A stretch of 64,000 bases of DNA from the NCBI RefSeq assembly GCF_011764505.1, contig NZ_AP022839.1:1843001-1907000 (forward strand), in the 5' to 3' direction. The DNA is from Legionella antarctica (GTDB taxonomy: Bacteria; Pseudomonadota; Gammaproteobacteria; Legionellales; Legionellaceae). This document shows positions 58,493-64,000 of the stretch, piece after piece. The notes below the pieces were generated by a model. That model was not told the origin of the DNA. It saw nothing but the letters and a program-made list of their open reading frames with translations, and made no database searches. The translations under genes were made by a program, and so were the position numbers. Each line of letters opens with the position of its first letter. Positions within the stretch are counted from its first letter, which is position 1.

Positions 58493-59095
58493 GGCCTTGT
58501 GGGTAAGTCATGACGCTCTCATTTAGGGTTTATGGTCTTTTCCGGCCATAATACACCTCTGCGGGCGTTAAATAATTAAAGGACTGGTGAAGCCTTCGGT
58601 TATTATAATACTCAAAATACTCCGTTAAGGCCAGCTCAACCTCTTCAATTGTATCAAAATCATACCGGTAGATTTTTTCTTGCTTAACACTACGCCACAA
58701 TCGCTCGATAAATATATTATCTAAATAACGTCCTCGCCCATCCATGCTGATAGAAATGTGGTGAGATTTTAGCGTATTTATCCAATCTTTTGAGGTAAAT
58801 TGAGAACCCTGATCCGTGTTAAAGATCTCACAACGCGAATGCAGCAAAGCGTTTCTAAGCGCCTCAATACAAAATTCAGCCTCCATAGTAGGTGAAATAG
58901 CCCATCCAATCACATAACGACTATACCAGTCCATAATAGCTACTAAATACACATGCTTTCCTTTCATGCGGATGTAGGTGATATCTGCGGCCCAAACCTG
59001 ATTTGGTTTGGTGATATCTAATATAGGCGCGGTTTTCTGGACACAAAAAAAGGTTTTTTAAGAGCTATTCTTCTTAATACAAAGAGGAGAATAAA

Positions 59096-59380
59096 ATGTC
59101 TAAAAAGCGAGCTTATTATACGGCGGCCAAGAAGGCAAAAATAACGCTAGCTGCGATTGAGGGGAAACTCACACAAGCGCAAATTACCAGTGAATACGGT
59201 GTTCACGCAACGCAGGTAAAAACTTGGAAGCAATCGGCCATCAAAGCCATTAACGATTTATTCTCTGGGGCTAATGAAAAAGAAGCCAAGTCCCAAGAGC
59301 AGCTTGTTGAGGCATTATATCAAGAAATTGGTCGACTTCAAGCGCAGCTATCTTGGCTAAAAAAAAAGCATGAACTTTAG
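59096..59380 (+). CDS. IS3-family transposase OrfA, inner copy
   Basis: Identical in protein sequence to OrfA at 38880-39164 (94 residues, HTH plus zipper). It has the same GAGGAG site and the A9 run at the 3' end for frameshifting. Confidence 0.92.
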   Translation: MSKKRAYYTAAKKAKITLAAIEGKLTQAQITSEYGVHATQVKTWKQSAIKAINDLFSGANEKEAKSQEQLVEALYQEIGRLQAQLSWLKKKHEL

Positions 59381-60215
59381 TCTGGATGAAAAGCGCGTCA
59401 TGATTGATCCTCTTGCCGAGCTCACCATTCGTGAACAATGCTTGCTATTAGACTTGCCTGTTTCAAGTTATTATTATAGTGCCAAGCCCATTTCTGTCGA
59501 AGATGAAGCGCTTATGGCGCTACTTGATGAGCACTATCTGCAGTATCCATGTGAAGGTAAAATTAAGCGGGCAAGATGGCTGTCAAAAGAAGTAGGCTAT
59601 CCTGTTGGTAAACGTCGAGTAAAAAAGTTGATGGAAATGATGGGGTTATCGACTGTTTACCCAAAGCCAAATACAAGCGTTCCCAATAAGGAGCATGAGG
59701 TGTTCCCTTATTTATTAAAAGAGGTGGATATCACCAAACCAAATCAGGTTTGGGCCGCAGATATCACCTACATCCGCATGAAAGGAAAGCATGTGTATTT
59801 AGTAGCTATTATGGACTGGTATAGTCGTTATGTGATTGGATGGGCTATTTCACCTACTATGGAGGCTGAATTTTGTATTGAGGCGCTTAGAAACGCTTTG
59901 CTGCATTCGCGTTGTGAGATCTTTAACACGGATCAGGGTTCTCAATTTACCTCAAAAGATTGGATAAATACGCTAAAATCTCACCACATTTCTATCAGCA
60001 TGGATGGGCGAGGACGTTATTTAGATAATATATTTATCGAGCGATTGTGGCGTAGTGTTAAGCAAGAAAAAATCTACCGGTATGATTTTGATACAATTGA
60101 AGAGGTTGAGCTGGCCTTAACGGAGTATTTTGAGTATTATAATAACCGAAGGCTTCACCAGTCCTTTAATTATTTAACGCCCGCAGAGGTGTATTATGGC
60201 CGGAAAAGACCATAA
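59370..60215 (+). CDS. IS3-family transposase OrfB, inner copy
   Basis: Identical in protein sequence to OrfB at 39154-39999 (281 residues, DDE integrase core complete). With matched target duplications this is the best candidate for an active copy. Confidence 0.93.
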   Translation: MNFSLDEKRVMIDPLAELTIREQCLLLDLPVSSYYYSAKPISVEDEALMALLDEHYLQYPCEGKIKRARWLSKEVGYPVGKRRVKKLMEMMGLSTVYPKPNTSVPNKEHEVFPYLLKEVDITKPNQVWAADITYIRMKGKHVYLVAIMDWYSRYVIGWAISPTMEAEFCIEALRNALLHSRCEIFNTDQGSQFTSKDWINTLKSHHISISMDGRGRYLDNIFIERLWRSVKQEKIYRYDFDTIEEVELALTEYFEYYNNRRLHQSFNYLTPAEVYYGRKRP

Positions 60216-60233
60216 ACCCTAAATGAGAGCGTC

Positions 60234-60310
60234 ATGACTTACCCACAAGGCCCACAGGCCTATACGAGAAAGTGAAGCTCTCCTGACCTGTGGACTTGTG
60301 GATAAGTCAT
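60234..60310. repeat. IS3-tail palindrome with DnaA box (inner copy)
   Basis: The third copy of the palindrome; TGTGGATAA at 60297-60305 is the complement of TTATCCACA. Confidence 0.8.
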
Positions 60311-60830
60311 TCTGATAGAGTTGTGGTAAAATGACCTAAGACAATTCGTAGTAGCAATCACTATTCATACGGTATTGAGTAGGTTTAAATAGGTTAATTT
60401 GAGTGAATTTTTAACTATAAATGATGGATGAATAGCTCTTATTTTTCCTTAATTTTGTTCCAGACATGCGGACCCATATCAATCCACCTCTTTTAATAAA
60501 TAAGGGAACACCTCATGCTCCTTATTGGGAACGCTTGTATTTGGCTTTGGGTAAACAGTCGATAACCCCATCATTTCCATCAACTTTTTTACTCGACGTT
60601 TACCAACAGGATAGCCTACTTCTTTTGACAGCCATCTTGCCCGCTTAATTTTACCTTCACATGGATACTGCAGATAGTGCTCATCAAGTAGCGCCATAAG
60701 CGCTTCATCTTCGACAGAAATGGGCTTGGCACTATAATAATAACTTGAAACAGGCAAGTCTAATAGCAAGCATTGTTCACGAATGGTGAGCTCGGCAAGA
60801 GGATCAATCATGACGCGCTTTTCATCCAGA

Positions 60831-61115
60831 CTAAAGTTCATGCTTTTTTTTTAGCCAAGATAGCTGCGCTTGAAGTCGACCAATTTCTTGATATAATGCC
60901 TCAACAAGCTGCTCTTGGGACTTGGCTTCTTTTTCATTAGCCCCAGAGAATAAATCGTTAATGGCTTTGATGGCCGATTGCTTCCAAGTTTTTACCTGCG
61001 TTGCGTGAACACCGTATTCACTGGTAATTTGCGCTTGTGTGAGTTTCCCCTCAATCGCAGCTAGCGTTATTTTTGCCTTCTTGGCCGCCGTATAATAAGC
61101 TCGCTTTTTAGACAT
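60831..61115 (-). CDS. IS3-family transposase OrfA, outer copy
   Basis: An intact third copy of the 94-residue OrfA on the minus strand. Its OrfB partner is interrupted, so it can only make the regulator-like OrfA protein, which in IS3 elements can inhibit transposition. Confidence 0.9.
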   Translation of the reverse strand: MSKKRAYYTAAKKAKITLAAIEGKLTQAQITSEYGVHATQVKTWKQSAIKAINDLFSGANEKEAKSQEQLVEALYQEIGRLQAQLSWLKKKHEL

Positions 61116-61627
61116 TTTATTCTCCTCTTTGTATTAAGAAGAATAGCTCTTAAAAAACCTTTTTTTGTGTCCAGAAAACCGCGCCTATATTAGACAGTAC
61201 TAAAATTCCCCATCCACCGTACTTCTCCCATCCTAGAGTCATAAACAAAGACATGGCTGTTATAGCAATAAGGCCACCAAGATAATAAAGAACATTTGTT
61301 AGATTAAAACTTGGGCTTTGCTCAGGTAAATTGGTCACAAACGAAATTAGGTGATTAGCTTGCTCTTTGGTGATTATTTTAGCATCGACTGCTTTATACA
61401 GCATCCTGCGTGAAATATTCATTGAATCTCCAGGATATACTTGCTTGTACTCTTGTAACAAGATTATAGTTGAACTATAAAATTCTGTGAAAAATTTAAG
61501 GTAAGATTGCATTAGATTTTAGCTGAATAGGAGTGATCTTCGTTGCCACGCAAAAAGCATTTTAAAAATAGTAATTTTGTTCTAATATAAGTAAGAAAAA
61601 AATATATTAACAGCCAGGAGATTAAGG

Positions 61628-61897
61628 ATGTCACATGTTGATAAGTTGATTCAGTCTGCAATGACTGCTTTTTTTGTTCTCGCCGCTACCAATACAGCCC
61701 TAGCCGAAGTTGCCCCCAGCACTTCTGCGACTGAAAAATGTTATGGAGTAGTTAAAATGGGGATGAATGATTGTGCTACTCACAGTGCTTCTTGCGCGGG
61801 CTCCTCTACCAAAGACAAACAAAAAGACGCATTTCTTATCATGCCAAAGGGAATGTGCGAAAAAATTGTCGATGGAACTCTTGAGGCAGGAAAATAA
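61628..61897 (+). CDS. Bufferin-like precursor (BufA1/DUF2282-type) peptide
   Basis: An 89-residue precursor with signal sequence (MTAFFVLAATNTALAEVAPS) and a short cysteine core: EKCYGVVKMGMNDC, HSASCAGSS, then FLIMPKGMCEKIVDG. The four Cys and the PKGxCEKIV end match the DUF2282/BufA1 family, whose members are RiPPs modified by MNIO enzymes (BufB) to bind copper. AAGG sits before the ATG at short spacing. No bufB or bufC lies nearby; YceI and cytochrome b561 genes follow on the same strand, 29 and 8 bases apart, suggesting an operon. Confidence 0.82.
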   Translation: MSHVDKLIQSAMTAFFVLAATNTALAEVAPSTSATEKCYGVVKMGMNDCATHSASCAGSSTKDKQKDAFLIMPKGMCEKIVDGTLEAGK

Positions 61898-61926
61898 AGA
61901 AACTAGCTTGCTAAACCTTACAGGGA

Positions 61927-62520
61927 ATGAATATGAAACTTAGTCTGTCGTATCTTTTTGCATTATCAGTTGCTGTATTTGGTTTTTCCACGGTCACTTA
62001 TGCTAAACCGGAAACCTTTACTTTGGACAAAAACCATACCTATGTATTATGGAGTATTAAGCACTTGGGTTTCTCTGACCAAGTGGGTAAGTTTTATGTC
62101 ACTGGGCAACTCGTGCTTGATAAAGATCATCCGGATCAAAGTAAAGTTAATGCAACAATTAAAATTGCTGATCTGGCAACTGGTTTACCAGAGTTTGATA
62201 AACATTTAAAAGATAAGTTGTTTTTTAATCAGGAAAAATTCCCAACAGCTACTTTCGTAAGTGATAAGGTAGATGTATCAAGTAAAGATTCTGCCAAAGT
62301 ACACGGTATGCTCACCCTCCATGGTGTCACGAAACCAGTAACTCTGAATGTTACCTTGAACAAAACTGGTATTAATCCAATTTCAAATAAAAATTCTGTA
62401 GGTTTTACGGCATCTACCGAGATCAAGAGATCCGACTTTGGTATGAATACCCTGGTACCTGATGTAGGAGATGAAGTGATAATACAAATAGGTGCTGAAG
62501 CATACCAGGATAAAAAATAA
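61927..62520 (+). CDS. YceI family periplasmic protein
   Basis: A 197-residue lipocalin-like protein that binds polyisoprenoids in characterised members. Signal peptide KLSLSYLFALSVAVFGFSTV ending in TYA, then TFTLDKNHTYVLWSIKHLGF, FPTATFVSDKV, MLTLHGVTKPVTLNVTLN and EIKRSDFGMNTLVPDVGDEV, which are the YceI hallmarks. It starts at ATG 61927 or 61933; GGGA suits the second. YceI genes are often paired with cytochrome b561, as here, suggesting a role in isoprenoid-quinone or redox handling. Confidence 0.92.
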   Translation: MNMKLSLSYLFALSVAVFGFSTVTYAKPETFTLDKNHTYVLWSIKHLGFSDQVGKFYVTGQLVLDKDHPDQSKVNATIKIADLATGLPEFDKHLKDKLFFNQEKFPTATFVSDKVDVSSKDSAKVHGMLTLHGVTKPVTLNVTLNKTGINPISNKNSVGFTASTEIKRSDFGMNTLVPDVGDEVIIQIGAEAYQDKK

Positions 62521-62528
62521 GGTAAACC

Positions 62529-63062
62529 ATGCGTATTAAAAACAGTATAACCCGTTTTGGGATAGTAGCTATTTTATTACATTGGGTTGTTGCTATCCTT
62601 ATCATTGGTCTAGTTGCAGAAGGCTTGTATATGGTGGATCTGCCCATTAATTTGCAAAAACTAAAGCTTTATGGTTGGCACAAAGAGTACGGTTTATTGG
62701 TACTATTTCTGGCAATTTTCAGGATTATATGGCGTTTAAGTAATCAAATGCCGGAATTAGAATTACCAATGCTTGAGAAACTTGCAGCACGAAGTATGCA
62801 TTGGGCATTTTATATCTTCATGTTTGCTATGCCAATTACAGGTTGGTTAATCACTTCATCCGCAGGTCTTCCTGCTTCATTCTTTGGCCTGTTTACCTTA
62901 CCTAATGTTATAGCCGCTAATGAGGATAATCTATTTTTATTTGAATGGGTTCATGAGTGGTTAGGGTATGCATTGATAGCTGCCATATCACTACATACTG
63001 CTGCGGCTTTAAAGCATCATTTTATTAATAAAGATAACATATTGCGCAGAATGATCTCATGA
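62529..63062 (+). CDS. Cytochrome b561 family protein
   Basis: A 177-residue four-helix inner-membrane cytochrome b. RFGIVAILLHWVVAILIIGL has the first haem His; GWHKEYGLLVLFLAIFRIIW, AARSMHWAFYIFMFAMPITG and YALIAAISLHTAAALKHHFI hold further His in the usual helices. It would transfer electrons between quinol and a periplasmic acceptor. The gap to yceI is eight bases. Confidence 0.9.
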   Translation: MRIKNSITRFGIVAILLHWVVAILIIGLVAEGLYMVDLPINLQKLKLYGWHKEYGLLVLFLAIFRIIWRLSNQMPELELPMLEKLAARSMHWAFYIFMFAMPITGWLITSSAGLPASFFGLFTLPNVIAANEDNLFLFEWVHEWLGYALIAAISLHTAAALKHHFINKDNILRRMIS

Positions 63063-63444
63063 TGTGCAGAGCAATTAATATGGATAGGATCCACTACTAA
63101 TCAAGAATGCTTGTCTTTTTTAGTATTTCTCCTAATATAGCTAGATGATCAATGCCTTTCTCCAAATACCATGAACAGTCAGAGCATGCTAAATGTTTCC
63201 TAATAAAGTAGGATTTGCCAAAATAAGCATGAAATATAAACGACCATACTGTATCGTATCTTTACATAATGCAATTAAAAATATCAATAGTTAAACTATT
63301 GGAGTTAAAATAATCAGATTCGTTTGGTGAATTGAATCATCAATAAATACATTAAAACGATAAACAGGCTTATTGGTAGTTTCTTAAATGTTGTGTATGG
63401 CTTTATTCATAGATGTGATAGTTCTAAAATTCAGATAGGAGTGG
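63063..63444. other. Intergenic region, nothing recognised
   Basis: The 382 bp of AT-rich sequence contain no frame with coding character and no strong hairpin that I can support. Confidence 0.5.
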
Positions 63445-63819
63445 ATGATGGATGCAGCAATCATCAGAACAATAATGGCGCTATCACTGACTGTTTTACT
63501 GGAGTTATTGGCGTTTTATCTTTTTATCAAGAGGAGGATACCTAAAGAGAGGCATTTGTCTTGGGTTATCTTTATTGTAGGATTAAATCTGTTTACCAAC
63601 CCGTTAGCACATTTTATATATTATTTCTTATCAACTCACATTTTAGTTGGGTTTAGCTGGATTATTACAGAATTGATAGTGGTACTAATGGAAGCGGCTT
63701 TGATCAATCTAGTGATGTTAATCACCCTGAGAAGAGCTTTAATTTATTCATTAATATTAAATGGAACTTCAATCGTGCTTGGAGAGTATATATGGTGGGG
63801 TTTATACCTATTGCATTAG
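63445..63819 (+). CDS. Small hypothetical membrane protein
   Basis: A 124-residue protein with four hydrophobic segments (ALSLTVLLELLAFYLFIKRR, HLSWVIFIVGLNLFTNPLAH, ITELIVVLMEAALINLVMLI, RRALIYSLILNGTSIVLGEY). No family recognised. AGGAGTGG precedes the ATG. It overlaps the next gene by 28 bases, so the two may be co-translated. Confidence 0.6.
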   Translation: MMDAAIIRTIMALSLTVLLELLAFYLFIKRRIPKERHLSWVIFIVGLNLFTNPLAHFIYYFLSTHILVGFSWIITELIVVLMEAALINLVMLITLRRALIYSLILNGTSIVLGEYIWWGLYLLH

Positions 63820-63992
63820 GCCTGCTTGGCATTTTTTATGCTATTGCCAGTTACGCTGATTTAATTGTTGAGCCCAGGATTGAGCCTGGTTCTACAAGTT
63901 TTTTGAGTGGACCCACATCCATATTAGTAATTGTTATCGTTGCAGGGGTGATTATTTTATTGATTGTTGCTTATCATATGCGTAGAAAATAG
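63792..63992 (+). CDS. Small hypothetical membrane protein
   Basis: A 66-residue protein with two TM segments (IPIALGLLGIFYAIASYADL and SILVIVIVAGVIILLIVAYH) and a basic C-terminal end (MRRK). The start lies within the previous gene. Function unknown. Confidence 0.5.
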   Translation: MVGFIPIALGLLGIFYAIASYADLIVEPRIEPGSTSFLSGPTSILVIVIVAGVIILLIVAYHMRRK

Positions 63993-64000
63993 CTTGGTAA

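Larger units (their letters stand above)
59019..60481 (+). mobile_element. IS3-family element, 1463 bp, inner (intact) copy
   Basis: Flanked by direct ATC (59016-59018 and 60482-60484). It is inserted into orfB of an identical element in the opposite orientation. The left end is TAATATAGGCGCGG, the right end ...CGGACCCATATCA. These flanks define the true boundaries of this IS. Confidence 0.95.
58530..60841 (-). pseudogene. IS3-family OrfB of the outer element, split by the inner element
   Basis: The N-terminal part lies at 60482-60841 (MNFSLDEKRVMIDPLAELTI, ending PYLLKEVD) and the C-terminal part at 58530-59018 (including NTDQGSQFTSKDW and IERLWRSVKQEK). The insertion is at the ATC codon context after EVD; the sequence is otherwise identical to the intact copies. 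Confidence 0.92.
58264..61192 (-). mobile_element. IS3-family element (minus orientation), interrupted by a second copy
   Basis: The outer element of the same 1463-bp IS as at 38803. Ends at 58264 and 61192, flanked by direct GAC (58261-58263, 61193-61195). The total 2929 bp equals two element lengths plus a 3-bp duplication. Its orfB is split at 59018/60482 (fragments 58530-59018 and 60482-60841); orfA (60831-61115) is whole. Confidence 0.95.
57456..61422 (-). pseudogene. Polytopic membrane protein gene split by nested IS3 elements
   Basis: The 5' fragment (61422 to 61193) starts MNISRRMLYKAVDAKIITKE with a CTGGAG ribosome-binding site and a first TM segment. The 3' fragment (58263 to 57456) continues with about nine further TM segments and ends KPLKELLETRERL. 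Removing the elements and one GAC duplication joins them in frame as WGILVLS-VSYGLLGIALIHL, so the gene was intact before insertion. The whole protein would be about 345 residues. It has a DUF2157-like look at its N-terminus (weak). Function unknown, now lost in this strain. Confidence 0.82.

Noticed and set aside
1..64000. tRNA, rRNA or CRISPR arrays
   Set aside because: I found no cloverleaf, rRNA segment or regularly spaced direct repeats; the visible repeats are IS, MITE-like or inverted.

Overview
The window looks like chromosome from a gammaproteobacterium of the family Legionellaceae, most likely a Legionella species (inference). The base composition is AT-rich. It has a complete rpsB-tsf-pyrH-frr block, an arginine succinyltransferase operon, an RsmY/RsmZ-like CsrA-sponge RNA, a ProQ/FinO-domain protein, a membrane-anchored Ras-like GTPase and a coiled-coil protein of the kind Legionella delivers through Dot/Icm. 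It also carries a bufferin-type cysteine peptide. Housekeeping genes are intact, but the window is heavily marked by insertion sequences and several genes are broken.

Layout. 1-3162: end of a Tn3-family transposon inserted in pilB, then an IS3-family element that joins the pilB start to the 3' half of an ABC-F gene. 3163-8395: small secreted or hypothetical proteins, an FAD-dependent oxidoreductase, a GC-rich array of about seven hairpins with no convincing gene, a Spy/CpxP-like periplasmic protein, then the rpsB promoter and leader. 8396-11404: rpsB, tsf, pyrH, frr. 11497-17354 (minus): a tightly packed operon of an M20 amidohydrolase, astA, astD, astB and a spermidine-synthase-like gene. 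17478-24516: coiled-coil protein, NAD malic enzyme, Ras-like GTPase, ubiG, ProQ/FinO protein, the Rsm-type sRNA and an L,D-transpeptidase-fold protein. 24925-32518: putA, an amino-acid permease and acnA. 32801-38789: a sigma-54 promoter and fliK, small secreted proteins, an SDR, a short DsbD, a GC[KQ]-repeat cysteine peptide and a DUF6969-like protein.

38803-47417 is an accessory graveyard. It holds an intact 1463-bp IS3-family element, a truncated and frameshifted Tn3 transposase gene split by a 2116-bp IS66-family element with 80-bp inverted repeats and an 8-bp target duplication, a gene fragment with a 52-bp patch of about 90% GC, a reverse-transcriptase remnant broken at a C10 tract, a decayed ISKra4-type transposase, and a palindromic MITE-like repeat. 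47512-57239 holds a very large alpha-2-macroglobulin gene divergent from pbpC, an acyltransferase-like membrane protein and a second MITE-like copy. 57456-61422 is a membrane-protein gene cut by an IS3 element that is itself cut by a second identical element; both target duplications are intact. The window closes with an orphan bufA-like gene, a YceI protein, a cytochrome b561 and two small membrane proteins.

How the genes work together: Arg/Pro/Glu catabolism (ast operon, putA, permease) feeds the TCA cycle through acnA and malic enzyme, which suits an amino-acid-consuming intracellular bacterium. The Rsm-type RNA and fliK point to the transmissive-phase regulatory programme. The DsbD, Cys-repeat peptide, bufferin-like peptide, YceI and cytochrome b561 suggest envelope redox or metal handling (inference).
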